From: Thermoanaerobaculum aquaticum
Lineage (GTDB): Bacteria; Acidobacteriota; Thermoanaerobaculia; Thermoanaerobaculales; Thermoanaerobaculaceae
Assembly: GCF_000687145.1 (NCBI RefSeq)
Contig: NZ_JMFG01000017.1
Coordinates: 1 to 41,274 of the forward strand
Direction of reading: 5' to 3'
DNA: 41,274 nucleotides
Of the stretch, positions 5,650-13,709 are shown in pieces. Every line of letters begins with the position of its first letter. The first letter of the stretch is position 1. The notes beneath the pieces are model-generated. The model saw only the letters and a list, made by a program, of their open reading frames with translations. It was not told where the DNA came from and did no database searches. The translations under genes and the position numbers were made by a program.

Positions 5650-7689
5650 ATGAGGGCGGTTGTGTGGTTGTCAGCGGCGGTGCTTACCCTTGGTTTTGCA
5701 GCGGCAGGTGCTGTGGAAGTGGAGATCACCTTCTCCAGTTCAGGTACGGACATCGCCGGAAAAACTCGTTACGCAGCGGTGCTTCAGGGTAGAGCCCTGG
5801 TGGCGGAAGTGGAGCTGCCACCGGGGGAGGTTTCCTGGAAGCTTCGCCTTGAGCCGGGCGAATACACGGTAGCCTGTGGCGCCGAGGGGTACGGCAACAA
5901 GAGCCTCAGGATGGTCGTACAAGAGGGGAAGCAGCAAGCGGTGCGGTGTGGATTGCTGCCTTTGGTGGCGGTGAAGGGGCGGCTTGTTTCCAAGATCAAC
6001 GGCAAACCCATAGCCGGTGGCACGGTAGGTCCCGCGTTTCTCGCTCTCCACGAGCTTCCCTTTGAAAGCAAGCTCCTCGAGAGGCACCTGCGCTTAAAAC
6101 ACGAAGGCGTAAGCGATGAGGAAGGGCGGTTTTCCTTTGGGCTTCTTCCCGGCGATAACGTTGTTCTCGTGGCCACAGCAGCGGAGCATGGGTTTCGCGT
6201 GATGGGCCCGCTGGTGGTGGGCTCCCAGGGGCTTGATTTGGGTGATGTGGCGCTGGAGGGTGGGGGGCGGGTGAGGGTGCGGGTGGAGCCCTGGGGACAG
6301 GACTTTGCCCAAGGGAAGTGGTGGGTGGATTTGGTTCCCTCCGGCCAGCTTCAGGAAAGCAGCTCGCGGCTATTGGATCCGCAAAGTGTAATTATGGCTT
6401 TGCTTTCCAAGCCCTTAGGCGAAAACGGCGAGGTCTCCTTTGAGGCGGTACCTGCGGGAACCTACGTGGCGCTTTTGAGCACGTTGCCGGAAAGGCTTTT
6501 GCGGCGCAGCGGCGGAAGCATTCCCGAAGGGATGACCTACCGGCCTTCCCATAGCACGTCGCCTTTTGTGGTGGCGGCTGGCAGTTTCCAAGAGGTCCTG
6601 TTGAGGCCCACGCGTTGGGAGGTGACGGTGAGCGTTTCGGGCCTTGAAAAGGGCCGCTGTGCGGACTTCGAACCCTGGGCGTTTTCTCCAGTGGTGAATT
6701 ACACCGTTTCCGGCCATTGGGAAAACCAGAATGCTTGTGAGTTTTCGGTCCTTCTTGAGGCTTCCGGGCCGTGGATTTTGGGGTTGAGGCGGCGGGGAGG
6801 GGCGGGGGAAAGCGCTGTTCCCCTGGGAACGGTGGATATCCCGGAGGGCTCAGGGAAAAAGGAAGTTCAACTGACGGTTGCTATCCGGTCGGTGGAAGGA
6901 AAGGTTGTGGATGCTGCCGGTAACCCCGTGCCTTTCGCCGAAGTTCGCCTGAGCAACTCGCTTTCTTGCAGCAATCGAGGATTCAGTTGGCGCGGCAAGA
7001 CAGACCGAAACGGGAGCTTCCTGTGCCCCGCAGCCCCGGCAGAGCCGCTGGTCGTCTGGGCGTATCGCTCGGATCTGGGCTGGGCCATGGAAGAAAAGGT
7101 CATGGACGAACCACTGGTCCTGCGCCTGGTGGCGGGCAAACAGGTGAGCCTTCGGGTGCTCAATGAGGAAGGAAACCCGGTGAGCGCCCAGCTTCAGTTT
7201 TCGCCCCAAGGCGCCGAGGGGCTTACGGTTGGTGTGCTGGACGAAAAAGGCGAAGCTGTCATCCGCCATATGCCCACTGTGGATGGCTCGCTTTTGGTGG
7301 CTCTGCTGAGCCCGGATGCCGAGGCAAAAAGCCTGGGTCATTTCAAGCTGTTTGTGCCGGCGGAAAAGCGCGGCTTTTTGGGGGTGTATCAAGCTCTACC
7401 CGGTGCCAAGGTGAGCTGGTGGCCCGGGAATTTGCCGAAAGGCGGTGCTTTTTGCGCGCTGGAAACGGAAGATGGCGCCATACTGGGCACGGATGCCTTT
7501 GAGGTTTTGACCTTTGGTAGCGATGCCTCCCGCCCCGGGTTGGTCTCCAAGCGGTGGGAGAGGTTGGCGCCAGGGCGTTTCCGGCCGGTGGTGACCGACG
7601 AAGCCTGCAAACCGATTTGGCGGGGCAAGTGGTTTGTGGTAGGCGCCGGTGAAACCGTTGAGCTCAGGGAAAAAGCACAGTTGCAGTAA
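5650..7689 (+). CDS. Large secreted protein with CarboxypepD-like beta-sandwich repeats
   Basis: 679 residues. The frame is open further upstream, but ATG 5650 follows GGAGGG and opens a signal peptide (MRAVVWLSAAVLTLGFAAAG, cleaved near AGA-VEVE). At least two stretches look like carboxypeptidase-regulatory/transthyretin-like domains. One is at about residues 110-210 (VKGRLVSKINGKPIAGGTV). The other is at about 415-475 (VEGKVVDAAGNPVPFAEVRL, then DRNGSF). No catalytic domain or membrane anchor is evident, so a structural or ligand-binding exported role is inferred. It is probably co-transcribed with the Cys-rich gene upstream, subject to the hairpin between them, and ends at a strong stem-loop. 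Confidence 0.75.
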   Translation: MRAVVWLSAAVLTLGFAAAGAVEVEITFSSSGTDIAGKTRYAAVLQGRALVAEVELPPGEVSWKLRLEPGEYTVACGAEGYGNKSLRMVVQEGKQQAVRCGLLPLVAVKGRLVSKINGKPIAGGTVGPAFLALHELPFESKLLERHLRLKHEGVSDEEGRFSFGLLPGDNVVLVATAAEHGFRVMGPLVVGSQGLDLGDVALEGGGRVRVRVEPWGQDFAQGKWWVDLVPSGQLQESSSRLLDPQSVIMALLSKPLGENGEVSFEAVPAGTYVALLSTLPERLLRRSGGSIPEGMTYRPSHSTSPFVVAAGSFQEVLLRPTRWEVTVSVSGLEKGRCADFEPWAFSPVVNYTVSGHWENQNACEFSVLLEASGPWILGLRRRGGAGESAVPLGTVDIPEGSGKKEVQLTVAIRSVEGKVVDAAGNPVPFAEVRLSNSLSCSNRGFSWRGKTDRNGSFLCPAAPAEPLVVWAYRSDLGWAMEEKVMDEPLVLRLVAGKQVSLRVLNEEGNPVSAQLQFSPQGAEGLTVGVLDEKGEAVIRHMPTVDGSLLVALLSPDAEAKSLGHFKLFVPAEKRGFLGVYQALPGAKVSWWPGNLPKGGAFCALETEDGAILGTDAFEVLTFGSDASRPGLVSKRWERLAPGRFRPVVTDEACKPIWRGKWFVVGAGETVELREKAQLQ

Positions 7690-7691
7690 GG

Positions 7692-7735
7692 CAAACGGTT
7701 CATTGTGCACTGGCACAATTGACCGTTGCGTTTTC
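7692..7735 (+). terminator. Terminator after the CarboxypepD-like gene
   Basis: An inverted repeat has outer arms AACGGT (7694-7699)/ACCGTT (7722-7727), inner arms TTGTGC/GCACAA, a small internal loop and an ACTG tip. A GTTTTCT tail follows. Confidence 0.65.
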
Positions 7736-8091
7736 TCGAAGTTTCGACTCCAAGCGGATGAAACCGAAAGGTTGTCCTTCCGTTTTTCACCCGGTGCCGG
7801 AGCTGGCTTGAGGTTTCCAGCTATGGGCGGTTGTCAAGTTCTTGCCGACAAGTTTTGGCGAACTTCAGAAGTGGTAATTGGTCTGGTGTTTTGCTGTGCG
7901 TGATTCGTTGATGGCGACCACTCCGTGGCTGTTGTTGGCAACGGCGGGAACGTAAGCGCACAACGCTCCGCCCCGTACGGAAGAAGGAGGATTGCTGGTA
8001 CGAAGCGTGGTCCTTGGCCGGCGCGTTTTCTTGGTATTCTTGCCACCGCGATGCGAAGTGCGGCAATGCTGAATTCCGGAGGGTTGCTCCC
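7736..8091. other. Intergenic stretch without a recognised gene
   Basis: About 350 bases between the terminator and the next small membrane gene. No open frame with a credible ribosome-binding site was found. A possible weak promoter (TTGGCC, 15 nt, TATTCT, near 8012-8038) precedes the start at 8092, but spacing is short. Nothing else stands out. Confidence 0.4.
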
Positions 8092-8451
8092 ATGTCAGTG
8101 CGCGGCTTGGGGTTGACCTCGGCGCTTCTGGCAGCGGTTGGTGTTTTGGGTGTTGCCGGGAAGGAAAGTGTTGGCTTTTGGGCATGGGCCTGTCTGGCTG
8201 TGGCCTTGGGGTTGGCGATGGCCATCCTGGTGGTGCAAGCAGCTCGGGATCCCTTGCTTCCTCGGAAACTTCTCGTGCTGGTGCTGGTAGCGCCGCTTTT
8301 TGCCGGCGGCTACGGGCTGGGTCGGATGCTGTGGGGTAAGGCTGTGAGCTTGGAGCAGTTGCTGGAGCTTACTGGGCTTTGGTTCCTGCTGTTTGGGGCG
8401 TTGGCCGTGGCTTTTCTGATGCTCAGAAAAACCTCGGCGAGGCCATCATGA
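8092..8451 (+). CDS. Small hypothetical membrane protein
   Basis: 119 residues from ATG 8092, which follows a GGAGGG ribosome-binding site near 8077. Four hydrophobic segments can be drawn: about residues 5-20, 25-45, 58-75 and 92-112. A short basic or polar patch (RDPLLPRKL) lies in the middle and a basic tail (LRKTSARPS) at the end. No family is recognised. Its stop overlaps the next ATG (ATGA), linking it to a 26-residue membrane peptide and, 63 nt further on, to another small membrane protein. The group follows the secreted-protein genes but has no evident functional tie to them. Confidence 0.6.
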   Translation: MSVRGLGLTSALLAAVGVLGVAGKESVGFWAWACLAVALGLAMAILVVQAARDPLLPRKLLVLVLVAPLFAGGYGLGRMLWGKAVSLEQLLELTGLWFLLFGALAVAFLMLRKTSARPS

Positions 8452-8528
8452 AACTTGCAATTTTTTTCAGCCTCGCGATGGCGTTTTTATACTGGGCGAG
8501 GTGGCTGCAACTGCCCGTGGAACCGTGA
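8448..8528 (+). CDS. 26-residue membrane peptide
   Basis: The ATG overlaps the stop of the preceding gene (ATGA), so it can be translated by coupling. The product (MKLAIFFSLAMAFLYWARWL, then QLPVEP) is a single hydrophobic helix with one positive charge at the start and two arginines flanking the end. It could be a small-subunit-type membrane peptide or a chance frame; the overlap and composition favour a real one. Confidence 0.4.
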   Translation: MKLAIFFSLAMAFLYWARWLQLPVEP

Positions 8529-8591
8529 ACATGGCGCGCGTGTACTTTTCCTCAGGCCCTTGGGTCTGGGATTTCAAGGGAGGAGGTGCCC

Positions 8592-8849
8592 ATGAGCATT
8601 GGAACCCCTGAATTGGCCCTGATGGTGCTCTTGGCCCTGGCGGGATTCATTTTCTTCCGTCGGCGTTCCCACCGGCGTTCATGGGTAGTCACTGTGCTGG
8701 TTGTGGCGTTTTGCCTTGTAAGTCTCGCCATTTCCCAGCTCTTTCCTGAGCGTCGTGTGCTCGCCGTGGGCTTTCTCCTGGCAGCCATAGCCACAGGGCT
8801 GGTGGGTGGGTTCTTGCGGTTTTCAGCTGGGCAAACCCAAAAGCAATAA
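8592..8849 (+). CDS. Small hypothetical membrane protein
   Basis: 85 residues from ATG 8592, preceded by a strong GGGAGGAGG ribosome-binding site; a GTG two codons earlier overlaps that site and is less likely. Three hydrophobic segments (about residues 8-22, 31-48 and 57-75) are separated by a strongly basic loop, FRRRSHRRSW. This implies that the loop lies on the cytoplasmic side. The family is not recognised. It is the last gene of a run of three small membrane genes and is convergent with the sugar transferase gene at 8991. Confidence 0.6.
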   Translation: MSIGTPELALMVLLALAGFIFFRRRSHRRSWVVTVLVVAFCLVSLAISQLFPERRVLAVGFLLAAIATGLVGGFLRFSAGQTQKQ

Positions 8850-8861
8850 GCGCGCTTTTTT
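8839..8861 (+). terminator. Weak terminator candidate
   Basis: Short arms AAAAGC and GCTTTT flank a 9-nt loop and run into a T-stretch, overlapping the last codons of the membrane-protein gene. The stem is AT-rich and short for a GC-rich genome. Confidence 0.3.
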
Positions 8862-8892
8862 GCCTCAAAAGGACGGCAGGCTAGGAACGTTT

Positions 8893-8917
8893 CATTCCGA
8901 GCGAAGCGAGGAGTCTG
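8893..8917 (+). repeat. Dispersed-repeat fragment (HSERSEES-type)
   Basis: CATTCCGAGCGAAGCGAGGA translates in one frame to HSERSEES. As I recall, this phrase appears as a spurious translation of dispersed repeats in many unrelated bacterial genomes. It lies in the 140-bp convergent intergenic region and codes for nothing credible here. Confidence 0.55.
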
Positions 8918-8990
8918 CTTTGCCTTTGCCGTGCAGCTCTGTTTCGATCAGGCTGCTTTTTTACCGGGTTAACTTGGATACACGAAAGCC

Positions 8991-10391
8991 TCAATAGGCA
9001 TGGCGGTGGCGCCAAAAGCGCAAAAGTGTGAGCATCAAGATTTTGAAATCAAGGGCCAGCGACCAGTTGTCAATGTAGTAAAGGTCGTAAGCGATGCGCT
9101 TGCGCAGGGAGGATTGGCCCCGCAGGTCGTGCACCTGCGCCCAGCCGGTAATGCCCGCCTTCACGCGATGGCGGGCCATGTACTCGGGGTAGCGGGCGCG
9201 GAAGCGGGCCACAAACTCCGGTCGCTCGGGCCGCGGCCCCACCAGCGACATTTCGCCTTTGAGCACGTTCCAAAGCTGAGGCAGCTCGTCCAGAGAGTAG
9301 CGGCGGAGGAAGGCCCCCAGCGGAGTGACCCGCGGGTCGTTGGGTTGGGCAAAGCGGGGCCCCGTGTGCTTTTCCGCATCCACCACCATGGTGCGGAACT
9401 TCAAGATCCAGAAGGGCCGGCCGTCCAGGCCCATGCGCAGCTGGCGGTAAAAGACAGGGCCGCGATCCTGCAGGTACACGGCAAGAGCAATCAAAGCTAA
9501 AAGCGGGGACAACAGCACCAGCCCTAGAAACGAAAAGGTGAGGTCCACGAACCGCTTGACGAAGGAGTTCCAACCGGCCAGGGGGATGGCGGTGAGGTTG
9601 ATCACGGGTATGCCGTCCAAATCCTCCACTCCAGCCCGTAAGGCGTAGTACTGCAAAAGGTCCGGCACCACCCGCACGTCCAAAAGCAAAGGCTCGGCAA
9701 TCCGCAGGATCTTCACCACCTTGTGCTGGCTGCGCATGGGCAGGGCAATGTACAAAAGCTCTATTCCGTGGGTTTTGACGATACCTTCCAGCTCGCCAAT
9801 GCCGCCAAGCACCGGCCACTGCCCCACCTTGCCGCTGGCGCCGCCGTTTTCGTCCACAAACCCCACCACGTCCAGGCCCAGCTCCCGGTGCTGGGCAAGC
9901 TTTTCCGCCACGGCTTTGGCCAGCTCCCCGGTGCCGATGACCACCGCCCGCTGGCGCCGGTGGGGCGCAGCCCAAACTTTGCCCATGGCGTACCAAAAGA
10001 AAAGCCGCCCCAGGGCCACGAAGACCACATCGAGCCCGGCAAAGATGGCCAGGGCCAAACGGGAGTAGGTGAACTCTCGATAGAAGGCCAGGCCGGCGTT
10101 GAGCACCACCATGGCCAGCACCACGGCGGTGAAAACGCCCAGGATCTCATCAATACGGGAGCGCCGCGGGCGGCCTGTTAAAAGCCCGCGGAAGTAAAAG
10201 ACCACTGGCCAAATGAGGGTGATGATGGGAATGAGCGCGAGGTACGGTTCAAAAGGCGGAACGCCTTTGGTCACCGGCATGATGGGCCAGGTAAAACGCA
10301 GGTGGTAGGCGAGGATCAGCGCGGCGTAGGTGAGGGCCAAATCCAGGGCCATGACCAGCGTGCGTTGGATGCGGAGTTTCTGGTAAATCAT
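8991..10391 (-). CDS. Polyprenyl-phosphate sugar-1-phosphate transferase (WcaJ/WbaP type)
   Basis: 466 residues. It starts glycan assembly by moving a sugar-1-phosphate from a nucleotide sugar to undecaprenyl phosphate at the inner membrane. Four or five N-terminal membrane helices (about 10-135) come first. Next is a cytoplasmic Rossmann-like domain (VVIGTGELAKAV near 150), then a reentrant membrane helix (KRFVDLTFSFLGL near 285) and the catalytic bacterial sugar transferase domain. Visible catalytic motifs are KFRTM, SLDELPQLWNV and MSLVGPRP, ending with GITGWAQV. Sugar specificity cannot be read from sequence. It is the last gene of a five-gene glycan cluster; its ATG overlaps the stop of the upstream glycosyltransferase. 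Confidence 0.93.
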   Translation of the reverse strand: MIYQKLRIQRTLVMALDLALTYAALILAYHLRFTWPIMPVTKGVPPFEPYLALIPIITLIWPVVFYFRGLLTGRPRRSRIDEILGVFTAVVLAMVVLNAGLAFYREFTYSRLALAIFAGLDVVFVALGRLFFWYAMGKVWAAPHRRQRAVVIGTGELAKAVAEKLAQHRELGLDVVGFVDENGGASGKVGQWPVLGGIGELEGIVKTHGIELLYIALPMRSQHKVVKILRIAEPLLLDVRVVPDLLQYYALRAGVEDLDGIPVINLTAIPLAGWNSFVKRFVDLTFSFLGLVLLSPLLALIALAVYLQDRGPVFYRQLRMGLDGRPFWILKFRTMVVDAEKHTGPRFAQPNDPRVTPLGAFLRRYSLDELPQLWNVLKGEMSLVGPRPERPEFVARFRARYPEYMARHRVKAGITGWAQVHDLRGQSSLRKRIAYDLYYIDNWSLALDFKILMLTLLRFWRHRHAY

Positions 10392-11473
10392 AAGCTGACG
10401 CCCACGCGCTCCAATAGGTAGCGGAACCGGCGGCGGAAGCGAGCGCGGGAAAAGCTTTCCGCTCGCTCACGGCAGGCAGCCGGAGAAAAGGAACGGGATA
10501 GGGCCTGGCTGCAGGCGGAAGCGAGGGCTTCCACGGTGGGTTCTTCCACCAGGAGCCCGTGTTCCCCGTGAATCACGATGTCGGCGGTGCCGGAGGCGGC
10601 TAGCCCCACCACCGGCGTGCCGCAGGCCAACGCCTCCACCGTGGCCATGCCGAAGTCCTCCACGTTGGGAACCAGAAGCAGCGCCGCTTGGCGGTACTCG
10701 TCCCGCAGCCGCTCGTCGCTCACCCGCCCCAAAAACCTCACGTTTGCAGGGGAAAAGCGCTCCAGCGTCCGCCGCAAGTGCCCCTCGCCCACGATCCTCA
10801 ACTCACGCCCCAGCGCTTTGGCCACGGCAATGCCCACCTCTACCCGTTTATACGGAACCAGAGCCGCCACCATCAGCAGGTGCTTGCCTTTGCTGTCACC
10901 GGGGGTGAAGAACTCGGTGTCCACCGGCGGCGGGATGACCTCCGCTTCCCGGCGGAAGTAGTGGCGGATGCGCCGGGCCACCAGCTGGGAGTTGGCCACA
11001 AAGTGGTCCACCCGGGCGGCGGAAACCACGTCCCACAGCCGCAGGTAAGCCAGGCGGCGCTTGAGCAAGCCGCGCAGGACCCAGGGGACCCGCGCCAGGT
11101 AGGCCTCCCGCTGGTCCCAGGCATAGCGCATGGGGGTGTGGCAGTAACACACGTGCACCGCACCCGGTGGCGGGATCACCCCCTTGGCCACGCAATGGCT
11201 GGAGGAAATCACCAAATCGAAGCCCGAAAGGTCCAGCTCTTCCACGGCCCGCGGCATGAGCGGCAAAAGCGGGCGGTAAAACCGTCCCCCCAGGGTCCAG
11301 GGTTGCAGCCAGCTCACACGGATGGGATGTCGGGAAAGCTCCCCGGAAACGCTTCCTTTGCGGTAAAGCAAGGTAAAAATTGGGGCGTCGGGGAAAAAGC
11401 TGGCCATTTCTGAAAGCACCTTTTCCCCGCCCCGCATGCCGGTGAGCCAATCGTGAACGAAGGCAACCTTCAT
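10388..11473 (-). CDS. GT4-family glycosyltransferase
   Basis: 361 residues. A retaining GT-B enzyme that adds one sugar to a lipid-linked glycan on the cytoplasmic face. The N-terminal domain begins MKVAFVHDWLTGMRGGEKVL, with the usual glycine-rich turn. The C-terminal domain has the nucleotide-sugar phosphate-binding E-x7-E region EDFGMATVEALACGTPVVG. Residues HVCYCHTPMRYAWD around 130 are typical of the subgroup with a histidine near the acceptor site. It overlaps the gene before it (11470) and the priming transferase after it by 4 nt each, so it is translationally coupled to both. Donor and acceptor are unknown. Confidence 0.92.
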   Translation of the reverse strand: MKVAFVHDWLTGMRGGEKVLSEMASFFPDAPIFTLLYRKGSVSGELSRHPIRVSWLQPWTLGGRFYRPLLPLMPRAVEELDLSGFDLVISSSHCVAKGVIPPPGAVHVCYCHTPMRYAWDQREAYLARVPWVLRGLLKRRLAYLRLWDVVSAARVDHFVANSQLVARRIRHYFRREAEVIPPPVDTEFFTPGDSKGKHLLMVAALVPYKRVEVGIAVAKALGRELRIVGEGHLRRTLERFSPANVRFLGRVSDERLRDEYRQAALLLVPNVEDFGMATVEALACGTPVVGLAASGTADIVIHGEHGLLVEEPTVEALASACSQALSRSFSPAACRERAESFSRARFRRRFRYLLERVGVSL

Positions 11474-12591
11474 GGCGTTTCCCCCAGCACCCGGCGGTAC
11501 ACGCCCAGGGTTTCCCGGGCGGTTTGCTCCCAGCGGAAGCGTTGGGCCCGGGAGTGAGCCGCCGAGGCCAGCTTCTTGCGGGTTTCGGGCTCCTGCCAGA
11601 GCCTGCGCATGGCTTGCGCTTGCTCCACCACGTCCCTGGGGTTCACCTTCAGCACCGCATCCGCCAGCACCTCCCGCACCGCCGGGATATCCGAAGCCAT
11701 GATGGGAAGCCCGCAGGCGGCCGCCTCCAGTACCGGCAGTCCGAAACCTTCATAAAGCGAAGGGCACAGGAAAGCCAAAGCGCCCCGGTACACGGCCCGC
11801 AGCTCATGGCGGGGTAAAAAGCCCAGGAAGCGGACCTTGGAGGCCAGGCCCATGGCCTCCACCCGGGGAGCCAACGGGCCGGTGGGGGTGAAGCCGCCGG
11901 CCAGCGCCAGATGCGGGACTTCGTCCCCGGCTTCGTTAACGAAGAGCTGATAGGCCTTGAGCACCGCTTCCACGTTTTTGTGTGGCTTGTGGTTGCCCAC
12001 AAACAGGAAGTACGGCCTTGAAAGCCCAAGCCGGCGGCGATGGGCCTCGTCCTCGTTTCCGTCATGGTCGGCAAAGAACTCCGCCTCCACGCCGTTAGGG
12101 ATGACCTCCACCTTGTGGGCGTTGGCCCCCAAAAGGGTAGCCAAGTCCTGAGCCGTGGTGTGGGAAACGGCAATGACCCGCCGGGCCCGCGCCACCGCCG
12201 CCCGAATCATAAACGTGGCGTAAGCGTACCCCGCCGGCTTGGGGAGGAACTCGGGAAACAGCACGTGGATGATGTCGTGAATGGTGACCACCATCCTTCC
12301 CACGTAGCTTAGCGGGATCACGTAGTGGGGGATGTGAAAAAGCCGCGGACGAAGGGTAGAAAGCCGCCAGGGCAACAGCAGCTGCTCCCGCACCGTGTAG
12401 CCTTTGGCTTCTACGTGCAGCACGCGCACGTTGGGCGGAAAGGCGGGCAGCATTTCCCGCCCTTCCGCCGTGACCAAAATCGCCCAGCTCCACTCCGGCG
12501 CCATGGCGGGCAGGTGGCGCAGAAGCGCAGCTACGTAGCTGCCGATGCCAAAGTCGGGCAGCTTGCGGGCGTCGAGGGCAACGGTCACCAT
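11470..12591 (-). CDS. GT4-family glycosyltransferase
   Basis: 373 residues from ATG 12591, which opens with MVTVALDARKLPDFGIGSYV, the standard start of mannosyltransferase-like GT4 proteins. The frame is open further upstream, but that part is antisense-like and overlaps the neighbouring gene. The C-terminal Rossmann domain holds GNHKPHKNVE and LYEGFGLPVLEAAACGLPI, the donor-binding E-x7-E region. The gene is 11 nt from the one upstream and overlaps the next by 4 nt. No strong ribosome-binding site is visible, so translation may depend on coupling. Confidence 0.9.
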   Translation of the reverse strand: MVTVALDARKLPDFGIGSYVAALLRHLPAMAPEWSWAILVTAEGREMLPAFPPNVRVLHVEAKGYTVREQLLLPWRLSTLRPRLFHIPHYVIPLSYVGRMVVTIHDIIHVLFPEFLPKPAGYAYATFMIRAAVARARRVIAVSHTTAQDLATLLGANAHKVEVIPNGVEAEFFADHDGNEDEAHRRRLGLSRPYFLFVGNHKPHKNVEAVLKAYQLFVNEAGDEVPHLALAGGFTPTGPLAPRVEAMGLASKVRFLGFLPRHELRAVYRGALAFLCPSLYEGFGLPVLEAAACGLPIMASDIPAVREVLADAVLKVNPRDVVEQAQAMRRLWQEPETRKKLASAAHSRAQRFRWEQTARETLGVYRRVLGETP

Positions 12592-12602
12592 CCGGCGGCA
12601 TT

Positions 12603-13709
12603 CTAGCCCGGGCTTCCCGCAAGTTCTGAGAGCAGCAAGACCCACTGGGGCCAAACCCTGTCCCAGCGCAGCTCGGGAGCCCGTACCGCTGCCCTTTGAC
12701 GCAAATCCGCCTGCACCTCCGGGCGCAGGGCTGTGCCGAGGGCTTGGGCCAAAGCCTGCGGGTCCCGGGGAGGGACGTGGAGGGCCGCACCAGCCGCCAC
12801 CTCCACCAGCGCCTCCTCGTTGGAGGCCACGCAGGCCGCCCCGCAGCACAGGGCCTCGGCCAGAGGCAAGCCGAACCCTTCCTCCTCGGAAGCCAGCACC
12901 ACCAGTTGCGCGGCACGCAAAAGCGCCCGTGCTTCCTCGCGGGTGACGTAGCCGGGGCAATGCACCCGCTGGGGCTGCCGGTGACGGGCCAGGGCTCGCT
13001 CCACGAAGTCCCCGCCCCAGCCCCTACCCCCCGCCAACACCAAATCGGGGGCCTGGGGGTTTTCGGCCAGCAGCAGGTCATGGGCCAGGATCAAGGTGTC
13101 TACGCCCTTGCGGGGCTCCAGGGTGCCCAGCTGTACGATGAAGGGCCTTCCCTGGGCGAATTTCGCCTCCACCGCTGCCCTGTCTTCCTCTCCGGGGGAG
13201 AAAAACTCATCCACCGCCAGAGGGATGACCCTCACGTCCCGGGCCCACCCCGGGAGCAGCGTGGCCAGGCGGTGGGCGGTGGCGTGGCTGGAGCACACCA
13301 CCACATCGGCCTGGGCCAGGGATTCCTCCACGTAAGCGTTAAAGCAAAAGCGGTTGGCCAGGCGGTGGTGGTGAGGGCGGCTGCGGGGGGTCAAATCGTG
13401 GAGCACCAAAACCGAGGGCGTTTGCAGACGCCGGGGCAAGATCCCCAGAGTTCCCACGAAAATATCGGCCCCCTGCACCTGGCGGGCGGCTGTGGTGACG
13501 AGCCAAAGGGTGCCCGGGAGCGGCAAGCGCGGGGCCAGCACCGGCAGCTCCCGGGGAAAGCCCCGCAGGCCCACTTCAGCGGGTCTTGGCAGGTGCAGCT
13601 CCAGCGCCCAGGGCGTGGCCTGGGCCAAATGGCGCAACAACCCCTCCAGCCAAACCCCCACCCCGGTGCGGGCTCCCAAAAGCGGGCGGGCATCAAACGC
13701 AATACGCAT
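12603..13709 (-). CDS. GT4-family glycosyltransferase
   Basis: 368 residues from ATG 13709 (MRIAFDARPLLGARTGVGVW). Longer upstream frames exist but overlap the preceding gene completely. GT-B fold motifs: HDLTPRSRPHHHRLAN near 110, GTLEPRKGVDTL at the start of the second domain, and EEEGFGLPLAEALCCGAAC, where a cysteine replaces the usual alanine. Its first 17 nt overlap the end of the upstream glycosyltransferase. It resembles its two neighbours, so the cluster may have grown by gene duplication (inference). Sugar donor unknown. Confidence 0.9.
   Translation of the reverse strand: MRIAFDARPLLGARTGVGVWLEGLLRHLAQATPWALELHLPRPAEVGLRGFPRELPVLAPRLPLPGTLWLVTTAARQVQGADIFVGTLGILPRRLQTPSVLVLHDLTPRSRPHHHRLANRFCFNAYVEESLAQADVVVCSSHATAHRLATLLPGWARDVRVIPLAVDEFFSPGEEDRAAVEAKFAQGRPFIVQLGTLEPRKGVDTLILAHDLLLAENPQAPDLVLAGGRGWGGDFVERALARHRQPQRVHCPGYVTREEARALLRAAQLVVLASEEEGFGLPLAEALCCGAACVASNEEALVEVAAGAALHVPPRDPQALAQALGTALRPEVQADLRQRAAVRAPELRWDRVWPQWVLLLSELAGSPG

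Noticed and set aside
8531-8611. 26-codon ORF starting just after the small membrane peptide
   Set aside because: It overlaps the start of the next gene in another frame and has no ribosome-binding site; the strong site downstream serves ATG 8592.
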